NCBI GenBank assembly: GCA_900129595.1
Contig: FQWG01000002.1
Coordinates: forward strand, 372,001-436,000
Source of the DNA: Flavobacterium frigidimaris
GTDB taxonomy: Bacteria > Bacteroidota > Bacteroidia > Flavobacteriales > Flavobacteriaceae
Direction of reading: 5' to 3'
DNA length: 64,000 nt
This document shows positions 7,847 through 14,379 of this stretch, piece by piece (position 1 is the first letter of the stretch; each line of letters opens with the position of its first letter). The notes beneath the pieces are model-generated. The model did not search any database. It was not told where the DNA came from and saw nothing but the letters and a program-made list of their open reading frames with translations. The position numbers and the translations under genes were made by a program.

Positions 7847-8482
7847 ATGGCATTACTTACCCCATTACTTTCAGGTTTTATTGCCGCTTTCATTGGGATT
7901 ATTCCGCCAGGTTTAATCAACATGACGGCTGCGAAAGTGAACTTAAAAGAAGGGAAGAAAAATGCCTTATGGTTTGTTGCCGGTGCGGTTTTAGTAATCT
8001 TTTTTCAGGTTTCTTTGGCCGTTTTATTTGCTCAGGTAATCGATAATCGCCCTGATGTTGTAACATTACTGCGCGAGGTTGGATTTGCTATATTTTCTGT
8101 TCTGACGATTTACTTTTTGTTTATCGCAAAAGAACCAAAAGCCAAGAAATCGAAGATTAAGAAAAGCAGTAAAAAAAGCCGGTTCTTTTTAGGAATGCTG
8201 CTTTCAGGATTGAACTTCTTCCCTATCCCGTATTATGTTGTGGTAAGTGTTACGCTAGCTTCTTATCACCTTTTTGTGTTTGAAAACAACATTATTTTCA
8301 CTTTTGTATTCGGATCTGTTTTAGGTTCGTTTGCGGCACTGTACAGCTATATTGGTTTCTTTGGAAGAATCGAGAAGAAAACCGATTATCTGATGAAAAA
8401 TATGAATACGATTATAGGAAGTATTACGGGTTTAATTGCCATTATTACGCTTTTCAATATCCTGAATTACTATTTTGGTTAA
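7847..8482 (+). CDS. LysE/RhtB-type amino-acid exporter
   Basis: A 211-residue inner-membrane protein with about six membrane helices. It opens with the LysE-family pattern: a hydrophobic helix followed by IGIIPPGLINMTAAKVNLKEG, in which the PPG(P) element is typical. A charged cytoplasmic loop (AKEPKAKKSKIKKSSKKSR) splits it after helix three. Members export basic or neutral amino acids and the substrate here is unknown. It may be co-transcribed with trmB (40-base gap). Confidence 0.75.
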   Translation: MALLTPLLSGFIAAFIGIIPPGLINMTAAKVNLKEGKKNALWFVAGAVLVIFFQVSLAVLFAQVIDNRPDVVTLLREVGFAIFSVLTIYFLFIAKEPKAKKSKIKKSSKKSRFFLGMLLSGLNFFPIPYYVVVSVTLASYHLFVFENNIIFTFVFGSVLGSFAALYSYIGFFGRIEKKTDYLMKNMNTIIGSITGLIAIITLFNILNYYFG

Positions 8483-8668
8483 TAAAATATAAGCCACTCC
8501 CGATAGCTATCGAGATTCACAGATTAAAATGATTTTCGAATTTGTTTCATGCAGATTTTGCAGATTAAAGCAGATGAAAATTTAAAAAAAATCCTTTTGA
8601 ATCTGCTTTAATCTATTTAAATCTGCGTGAAATTTTATAAATGAGTACTTCAAAGTAAAATCAATTTT
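8483..8668. repeat. palindromic 'cagattttgcagatt' repeat
   Basis: Contains the small palindrome CGATAGCTATCG (8500-8511). It also holds an inverted pair, tttcatgcagattttgcag (from 8546) against aaatctgcgtgaaat (to 8635), with agcagat/atctgct repeated inside. It is intergenic and has no reading frame. Confidence 0.6.
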
Positions 8669-8995
8669 ATGGCTGAAGATAATTTTTTTGAACGCGTTTA
8701 TGCGATCGCCAGACAAATTCCGTACGGAAAAGTAACTTCTTATGGCGCAATTGCAAAAGCCTTAGGAACCGCTCGTTCTGCACGAATGGTAGGCTGGGCA
8801 ATGAATGCATGTCATAACATGGAAGACGTTCCGGCACACAGGGTCGTAAACCGAAAAGGACTTTTGACCGGAAAACACCATTTTGACGGAACTAATTTAA
8901 TGCAGCAGCTGCTGGAAAGCGAAGGAATTGAAGTCGTAAATAATCAAATTATAGATTTCGAAAAGCACTTTTGGATGCCTGAGGTTGAATTTTAA
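8669..8995 (+). CDS. alkyltransferase-like protein (ATL), O6-alkylguanine recognition
   Basis: A 108-residue protein equal to the DNA-binding C-terminal domain of O6-methylguanine-DNA methyltransferase. It has the helix-turn-helix with arginine finger (TARSARMVGWAMNACHN) and the active-site loop. In true methyltransferases that loop reads PCHR, but here residues 55-58 are PAHR, so the alkyl-accepting cysteine is alanine. This places it with ATL proteins, which bind alkylated guanine and hand it to nucleotide excision repair without removing the group. The length and single domain agree. It is followed by a nested repeat element, with no evident operon. Confidence 0.85.
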   Translation: MAEDNFFERVYAIARQIPYGKVTSYGAIAKALGTARSARMVGWAMNACHNMEDVPAHRVVNRKGLLTGKHHFDGTNLMQQLLESEGIEVVNNQIIDFEKHFWMPEVEF

Positions 8996-9000
8996 AGGTT

Positions 9001-9180
9001 TTCACCATATAAGTTATATAAGTTCATTTAAAGTATTGTCTTGATTCACTTTGTCATTTAATCTCGCAAAGACGCGAAGTCGCAAAGTTTTATTTTTAAA
9101 TTTTCTTTGCGACTCTGCGTCTTTGCGAGAGATTTATGCGTAATGCTTAATATGAACTTATATCACTTATATGGTGAAAA
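9001..9180. repeat. nested palindromic element (outer 'caccatataagt', inner 'gcaaagacgcgaag')
   Basis: The outer arms TTTCACCATATAAGTTATAT (left) and ATATCACTTATATGGTGAAA (right) extend into gttcat/atgaac, as in the element at 4486-4746. Here the inner palindrome is a different family: ctcgcaaagacgcgaagtcg against cgactctgcgtctttgcgag (9062-9132). The same outer frame therefore carries a different core. Confidence 0.75.
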
Positions 9181-9184
9181 AAAA

Positions 9185-10510
9185 TCAAATCAAACAAATC
9201 ACAAAGCTCGTTTTATCTTCATCAGTTTGGTAGCTTAGGTAACCGCCATGGGCTTCGATAATATTTTTAGAAAGCGTTAAACCAATTCCGGCACCGTCTT
9301 TTCGGGTGGTAAAAAATGGAAGGAATACTTTATCCCTAATTTCCTGATCGATTCCTTTTCCGTTGTCTGAAATGATGATGAAAAAACGATTGTTCTCTGT
9401 ATAACTGGACAGAAACATTTTCTTTTCAGCCTTTTCTTTCAAGGCATAAACGCTATTCGTAATTAGATTAATAATCACTTGTTCGATCTGACTTTTATCA
9501 ATCAAAATAGATCGTGGACTACTAATTTCGTTTACCAATTCGATATTTTCCGCTTTCAGGATTGGACTCATAATGCGCATACAATCTTCGAAAAGTAAAT
9601 TTATTGGCGTCATTTGTTTGGTTGGAGTTGGGAGCATCGCCAGCTTTCTGTAATTTTCAACAAAAACCTGCAAGTGGTCACTTCTGTTTATGATGGTCGA
9701 AATACTGCTCTTGATATCATCAAAATCATCATCCTCCAGTTTTTCCTGATCCACAATATGAAGTAAATTCTGCGAAAGCGCACGAATTGGCGTTAAGGAA
9801 TTCATTAATTCATGTGAGATGATTTTCATCAGATTAATCCAGGCCTCTTTTTCTTTTTTCTCAATCACACGCTGAATACTGTCCAGTAAAATAATAAAAT
9901 ACTCTTTGTTATAGGTTTTCGTATAAGAGGTTTGGAGCATAAAGGTCTGTAAATCCTGATCTTCGATTTTAATCGAAATTGCGGATTTTAATTCTGTAAA
10001 TTCTGTTTGCTCAATTTCATTGCAAAGTGACGGCAAATAATTTTTAAGGTATTTCCAATGACTGACTTTTGGCACTTTGAATAAACCGGAGAAACAATCA
10101 TTCATTAAAAAAATATTCCAGTCTTCGTTTTCTTTTTCAAGAATTAAAGTCGCCGTATCAATATTATTCAAAATCGATTTATAAATCAATTCTTTTGAAG
10201 TCTGATCTTGCTGCTGGTATTTTAAGGTATTATATAAAAGGTACAGATTATTAAATTTCTGCTCTTTATAGTCTTCCGGAAAATTGGTCGAAAAATCATT
10301 CTGCAAAATCGAAAGCAATATTTTATCATAAAACAATGAATGATTTTTGATATAAAAATACATTTCAAACAACAATAAAAACATAAAAAAACCTACCAAA
10401 ATTGCGTTGTAATAAAGCGTTTTATAAATCAAAAAAACGCAAAAGAAAAAGGGAATCATAATAAAGAGAACCCTTATAAACAAAGCATTATAAAATTTCC
10501 AGTTTTTCAT
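9185..10510 (-). CDS. sensor histidine kinase, NtrY-like
   Basis: A 441-residue membrane sensor kinase. Two membrane helices lie near the N-terminus with almost no periplasmic loop, followed by a PAS-like region (about 110-235). The HisKA box is ISHELMNSLTPIRALSQNLL, in which the HExMNSLTPI form is that of NtrY/NtrB-like kinases. The HATPase boxes are N (QVIINLITNSVYAL), G1 (ISDNGKGI) and G2 (GAGIGLTLSKNII). The ATG at 10508-10510 starts right before the membrane helix; longer frames run into a repeat. It lies directly downstream of its response regulator gene, 148 bases away with a palindromic repeat between, and presumably phosphorylates it. Confidence 0.85.
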   Translation of the reverse strand: MKNWKFYNALFIRVLFIMIPFFFCVFLIYKTLYYNAILVGFFMFLLLFEMYFYIKNHSLFYDKILLSILQNDFSTNFPEDYKEQKFNNLYLLYNTLKYQQQDQTSKELIYKSILNNIDTATLILEKENEDWNIFLMNDCFSGLFKVPKVSHWKYLKNYLPSLCNEIEQTEFTELKSAISIKIEDQDLQTFMLQTSYTKTYNKEYFIILLDSIQRVIEKKEKEAWINLMKIISHELMNSLTPIRALSQNLLHIVDQEKLEDDDFDDIKSSISTIINRSDHLQVFVENYRKLAMLPTPTKQMTPINLLFEDCMRIMSPILKAENIELVNEISSPRSILIDKSQIEQVIINLITNSVYALKEKAEKKMFLSSYTENNRFFIIISDNGKGIDQEIRDKVFLPFFTTRKDGAGIGLTLSKNIIEAHGGYLSYQTDEDKTSFVICLI

Positions 10511-10547
10511 TATTATTTTTTTTATTGGCATCTGTAGCTGAATATTT

Positions 10548-10658
10548 AACCGCAAGGTTCGCAAAGGTTTCGCAAAGTTCGCTAGAAACAGCTTTGCGAA
10601 CTTAATAAAACCAATTAAAAACAAACCTAAAAAATACCTTGCGTGCTTTGCGGTAAAA
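10548..10658. repeat. palindromic 'ccgcaaggttcgcaaag' repeat inside the two-component operon
   Basis: The left part ttaaccgcaaggttcgcaaag and right part ttgcgtgctttgcggtaaaat form outer arms, with cgcaaagttcgc/gctttgcgaac inside. The same family is found at 34741-34893. It fills the gap between the response regulator and kinase genes. Confidence 0.65.
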
Positions 10659-12002
10659 TTAATTTTTTAAGTCATATTTCTCGATTCTTCTGTATAAAGC
10701 TGCTCTTGATAAACCCAATTCTTCGGCCGTTTTACTGATGTTTCCGTTGTATTTGAAGAGTGTTTTTTCTATCGCACTTTTTTCCATTTCTGATAACGGA
10801 TTTTCATCGTTTTCCTGAATTTCTTCGAAATCGAGAATATCCAGATTATTTACCGAAATAGTATTGTTATCCGCCAGAATCAAGGCGCGCTCAATTTTAT
10901 TTTCCAATTCTCGTATGTTTCCTTTCCATGGATATTTTTCTAAATATGGCGCTACATTATCATCAAAACGCCAATTTTCCTGATGGTATTTTTCGGCAAT
11001 CTTATCCAGAATAAAATATGCCATTGGTACAATATCATCTTTTCGTTCGCGTAACGAAGGCAAATGAATTTCCATGGTATTAATGCGATACAGCAAATCT
11101 TCGCGGAAGGTTTTGTTTTTGACCTCCGTTTTTATATCACTATTTGTAGCTGCAATTACCCGAACATTCAATGGTCTTGCTTTACTCTCGCCCAAACGGG
11201 TTACGGTTTTGGTTTGCAAAACGTGCAATAGTTTCGATTGTAAATGCAACGGAATATTCCCAATTTCATCCAGAAAAATAGTACCGCCAGAAGCTATTTC
11301 AAATCTGCCTGCAGTATCTGTTTTGGCATCTGTAAAAGCGCCTTTGGCATAACCAAAAAGTTCACTTTCGAATAAATTATCACTCAAAGAACCTAAATCA
11401 ACATGCACAAAAGGCTGTGATTTCCGTTCTGAATTCAGGTGAATAAAGTCGGCAAAAACATACTTTCCTGTCCCATTCTCCCCTAAGATCAAAACATTTG
11501 CATCTGTTCTGGCAACTCTTTCAGCGATAGAATAGGCTTGTTTTATTTTAAGAGAATTGCCAACAAAATAGTTTTTTGCCGGTTTTTCTTCTACTACTTT
11601 TTTGGTGTTTTTTCGGCTTTCGGTTACGGCCTTATCAATTATTTCGAGCAGTTTTTCGTTGTTCCACGGTTTTAAAACATAATCAAAAGCACCAATTTTT
11701 ATTCCTTCAACAGCGGTATCAATTTTTCCAAAAGCCGTCATTAAAATCACAACGGTTTGAGGCGAAAGTGTTTTTATTTCTTTGAGCCAGTGAATGCCTT
11801 CCCGCCCATCTTCAAAACCAATTCTATAATTCATGTCTAACAAAACCACGTTTATTTCATTTTCATTTAAAATAGAAATGATTTTTTTAGGACTATTTGC
11901 AGTAAAAATGGTTTCAAAATGTTTTTTGAGGATCATTTTTGCCGAAAAAAGAATTTCTTCCTGGTCGTCAACGATTAATATTTGGGCTAGTTTTCTTCGC
12001 AT
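10659..12002 (-). CDS. NtrC-type sigma-54-dependent response regulator
   Basis: A 447-residue regulator in three parts. The receiver domain (about 1-120) has acidic residues VDDQEE and phospho-acceptor Asp in VVLLDMNYR. The AAA+ domain (about 145-375) has Walker A GENGTGK, Walker B IFLDEIGNIPL and the sigma-54 contact loop GAFTDA instead of the usual GAFTGA. A Fis-type helix-turn-helix closes the protein (NISKTAEELGLSRAALYRRIEKY). It activates sigma-54 RNA polymerase from upstream sites. I use the ATG at 12000-12002 because the longer frame runs through the two palindromic operators. Its likely target is the divergent ABC export operon at 12160. Confidence 0.9.
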   Translation of the reverse strand: MRRKLAQILIVDDQEEILFSAKMILKKHFETIFTANSPKKIISILNENEINVVLLDMNYRIGFEDGREGIHWLKEIKTLSPQTVVILMTAFGKIDTAVEGIKIGAFDYVLKPWNNEKLLEIIDKAVTESRKNTKKVVEEKPAKNYFVGNSLKIKQAYSIAERVARTDANVLILGENGTGKYVFADFIHLNSERKSQPFVHVDLGSLSDNLFESELFGYAKGAFTDAKTDTAGRFEIASGGTIFLDEIGNIPLHLQSKLLHVLQTKTVTRLGESKARPLNVRVIAATNSDIKTEVKNKTFREDLLYRINTMEIHLPSLRERKDDIVPMAYFILDKIAEKYHQENWRFDDNVAPYLEKYPWKGNIRELENKIERALILADNNTISVNNLDILDFEEIQENDENPLSEMEKSAIEKTLFKYNGNISKTAEELGLSRAALYRRIEKYDLKN

Positions 12003-12015
12003 GGTATCTTTTTTT

Positions 12016-12052
12016 GTTCGATAACGAACGGTCAACTGTTCATTATCGAACA
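12016..12052. promoter_or_regulatory. two palindromic operator sites (putative NtrC-type enhancer)
   Basis: GTTCGATAACGAAC (12016-12029) and TGTTCATTATCGAACA (12037-12052) are two related dyads sharing TTATCGAAC. Their centres are 22 bases apart, about two helical turns. They lie between the divergent regulator and export genes and 64-100 bases upstream of the sigma-54-like promoter. This is the spacing expected for the regulator of the adjacent pair. The role is inference and the dyads are visible. Confidence 0.65.
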
Positions 12053-12115
12053 CTTCTTTTTTGAATGTTTTTTAAAGCTTCTTTAAAATCAATGCTTTAC
12101 AAATAATACTTTTTA

Positions 12116-12131
12116 TGGCACAGTATTTACC
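12116..12131 (+). promoter_or_regulatory. sigma-54-like (-24/-12) promoter of the export operon
   Basis: TGGCACAGTATTTACC matches the consensus TGGCACrNNNNTTGCW except for one change in the -12 GC (AC here). It sits 29 bases before the adaptor gene start and downstream of the paired operators, so a sigma-54 promoter driven by the divergent NtrC-type regulator is plausible. Confidence 0.55.
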
Positions 12132-12159
12132 TATTGGTAATCAGTAAATTATTAAAGAA

Positions 12160-13404
12160 ATGGACAAAGTAATTCCTCGTAAAAATAGAAAATTTAGATA
12201 TCTCACAATAGCAATTGGAGTTTTTTTAGTTTTGGCTACAATCGTCTTTTTATCATTTAACACTAAAAGAAGTTTAAATGTAAAAGCTGAAGAACTAAGT
12301 ATTCAAAAAGTTGAAAAAGCCTTTTTTGAAGATTTTGTTGTTTTTCAGGCCAAAGTAGAACCTCTAAATGTCATGCTTGTCAATGTTACAGAAGGAGGGT
12401 CTGTAAAAGAGATTTTTGTCGAAAATGGCGCAACAGTTACTAAAGGTCAATCATTGGCACGTTTGTACAACCCAAATACTGAATTGAATTACCTGACTCA
12501 GGAAACTGCAATTATCGAGCAAATCAATAATTTGAACACAGGGAAACTGAATATTAGAAATCAGGAATTAAATTTGAACAAAGATTTGGTTTTGATCGAA
12601 CACGATTATAATGATGCCAAAAGATTATACGACATGAATGCCAAATTGTATGAGAAAGAGGTGATTTCCAGAAATGACTGGAATACGTTTAAAGAAAGCC
12701 TTCGTTTTCAGGAAGAACGAAAAAGAACAATTCAGCAAAGTATTCAGAAAGAGAAACAAACCAATCAGATTCAGATTTCGCAAATCAACAATTCGATTCA
12801 GACCATGGAAAAGAGTTTGGATATTTTGAGAAACAATAAAAAGAATTTCCTGATTACAGCTCCGGAATCTGGTCGGCTGACTTCGTTTCAGCCTGTTTTA
12901 GGAAAAACATTTCAGGCTGGCGAAAGTATTGGAAAAATAGATTCTAAGCAAGGTTATAAACTTACTGCCGATGTTGATGAATTTTATCTTGAAAAAATAC
13001 GCGAAGGCTTGAAAGGGCAAGTTGAATTCAAAGGAAAAAATCTGGAAGTTCTGGTTACAAAAGTGATCCCGGAAGTAAAAGGCGGACATTTTATCGTAGA
13101 ACTGGCTTTTATCTCTAAAGATGCTATTGCATTACAGGACGGATTGAGCTTTGGAGTGAAACTGATTTTATCCGAGAAAAACAAAACTCTTGTGATTCAA
13201 AAAGGAAGTTTTAATCAGGAAACAGCAGGAAAATGGATCTTTGTCGCAAAAGGAAATAAAGCCGTAAGAAGAAATATAAAGTTAGGACGTGAAAATCCTT
13301 CGTATTACGAAGTTCTGGAAGGTTTAAAAGAAGGCGAATCTGTCATTACTTCCTCTTATACTGACTATAAAGATATTGAGGAGCTGTCGATTAATACTCA
13401 GTAA
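12160..13404 (+). CDS. MacA-like periplasmic adaptor (membrane fusion protein)
   Basis: A 414-residue adaptor. It has a single N-terminal membrane anchor (residues about 14-33), a split biotinyl-lipoyl-like domain beginning VLVNVTEGGSVKEIFVENGA, and a long coiled-coil hairpin (about 115-225, rich in Glu/Gln/Asn/Lys). A beta-barrel and membrane-proximal part with ITAPESGRLTSF follow. Such proteins bridge a MacB-type ABC permease to an outer-membrane channel. It is the first gene of an operon with an ATPase and a permease. It is transcribed from a sigma-54-like promoter and likely controlled by the divergent two-component system. No TolC-type gene is in the operon, so the channel must come from elsewhere. 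Confidence 0.85.
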   Translation: MDKVIPRKNRKFRYLTIAIGVFLVLATIVFLSFNTKRSLNVKAEELSIQKVEKAFFEDFVVFQAKVEPLNVMLVNVTEGGSVKEIFVENGATVTKGQSLARLYNPNTELNYLTQETAIIEQINNLNTGKLNIRNQELNLNKDLVLIEHDYNDAKRLYDMNAKLYEKEVISRNDWNTFKESLRFQEERKRTIQQSIQKEKQTNQIQISQINNSIQTMEKSLDILRNNKKNFLITAPESGRLTSFQPVLGKTFQAGESIGKIDSKQGYKLTADVDEFYLEKIREGLKGQVEFKGKNLEVLVTKVIPEVKGGHFIVELAFISKDAIALQDGLSFGVKLILSEKNKTLVIQKGSFNQETAGKWIFVAKGNKAVRRNIKLGRENPSYYEVLEGLKEGESVITSSYTDYKDIEELSINTQ

Positions 13405-13539
13405 CGGTTTTCAGTTTTCAGTCGCAGTTTTCAGTCACAGATTACAATTCACAATTAATAATTCACAATTAATAATTTACAATTAGTAAAGTTTCAATCA
13501 TCAATCAAAATAATCATTAACAACTAAAATTTTAGAACT
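13405..13539. repeat. short direct repeats between adaptor and ATPase genes
   Basis: Contains 'ttttcagt' repeated three times and 'acaattaataattcacaatt' style tandem units. It looks like slippage-prone intergenic filler. No stem strong enough to end transcription was seen. Confidence 0.4.
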
Positions 13540-14247
13540 ATGATAACAATTCAAAATTTAACCAAAGTTTTTAGAACCGAAGAAGTAGAAACAGCAGCTT
13601 TAAGCGGGATTTCTTTAGAAATAAAAAAAGGAGATTTCCTCACTATTATGGGACCTTCTGGTTGCGGAAAATCTACTTTATTAAATATCATAGGACTTTT
13701 AGACAGTGCCAATGGCGGAAGTTATAAATTATTAGATCAGGAAATGATTGGTTTAAAAGAGAAAGGAAGAGCTGTTGTTCGTAAAGAAAATATTGGTTTC
13801 ATTTTCCAGAACTTTAACCTCATCGATGAGCTTTCGGTTTATGATAATATCGAACTGCCTTTGCTTTATAACAATGTAAAAGCAGCCGACAGAAAACAAA
13901 AAATTGAAGCCATTGCCGAGAAATTAAATATCTCTCATAGATTAAAACATTATCCGCAACAGCTTTCCGGAGGACAACAACAAAGGGTTGCTGTAGCAAG
14001 GGCTTTGGTAAACGACCCGAAAATTATTCTTGCCGATGAGCCAACAGGAAATTTGGACAGTAAAAATGGTAATGAAGTAATGGAACTTTTAACTGACCTA
14101 CACGCTAAAGGCGCTACTATTTTGATGGTAACACACTCTGATTATGATGCTTCGTTCTCGCAAAAAACAATTCATATGAAGGATGGCGTTATATTTTCTG
14201 AAAAATTAAACCAGAGAAATGTTGATGTTTTTATGGACGCTAAATAA
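13540..14247 (+). CDS. ABC transporter ATP-binding protein, MacB/LolD type
   Basis: A 235-residue stand-alone nucleotide-binding subunit. Walker A is GPSGCGKST, the signature is LSGGQQQRVAVARAL, Walker B is IILADEPTGNLD and the H-loop is in MVTHSDYD. The segment ENIGFIFQNFNLIDELSVYDNIELPL is typical of the MacB/LolD/FtsE branch, which powers mechanotransmission rather than substrate passage. It works with the permease that begins at 14380 and the adaptor upstream to move a substrate from the periplasm outward. Confidence 0.9.
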   Translation: MITIQNLTKVFRTEEVETAALSGISLEIKKGDFLTIMGPSGCGKSTLLNIIGLLDSANGGSYKLLDQEMIGLKEKGRAVVRKENIGFIFQNFNLIDELSVYDNIELPLLYNNVKAADRKQKIEAIAEKLNISHRLKHYPQQLSGGQQQRVAVARALVNDPKIILADEPTGNLDSKNGNEVMELLTDLHAKGATILMVTHSDYDASFSQKTIHMKDGVIFSEKLNQRNVDVFMDAK

Positions 14248-14255
14248 TTTCAAAA

Positions 14256-14327
14256 ATGATAAAGTTTATTGTAACAGCAATTTTGATCCTAATTGGATTT
14301 GTTTGCAAAGTATTAGCAATGATATAA
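14256..14327 (+). CDS. possible 23-residue membrane peptide
   Basis: A tiny frame, MIKFIVTAILILIGFVCKVL and three more residues, lies 8 bases after the ATPase gene and in the same direction. It is one hydrophobic helix with a lysine at each end, as in small membrane regulators of transporters. Nothing else supports it; the 132-base gap before the permease makes a small gene possible. Coding is uncertain. Confidence 0.3.
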   Translation: MIKFIVTAILILIGFVCKVLAMI

Positions 14328-14379
14328 AACCTGTCAGGTTACTAAAAAAGCAACTGTAATAACTATAAAAAAACACAAA

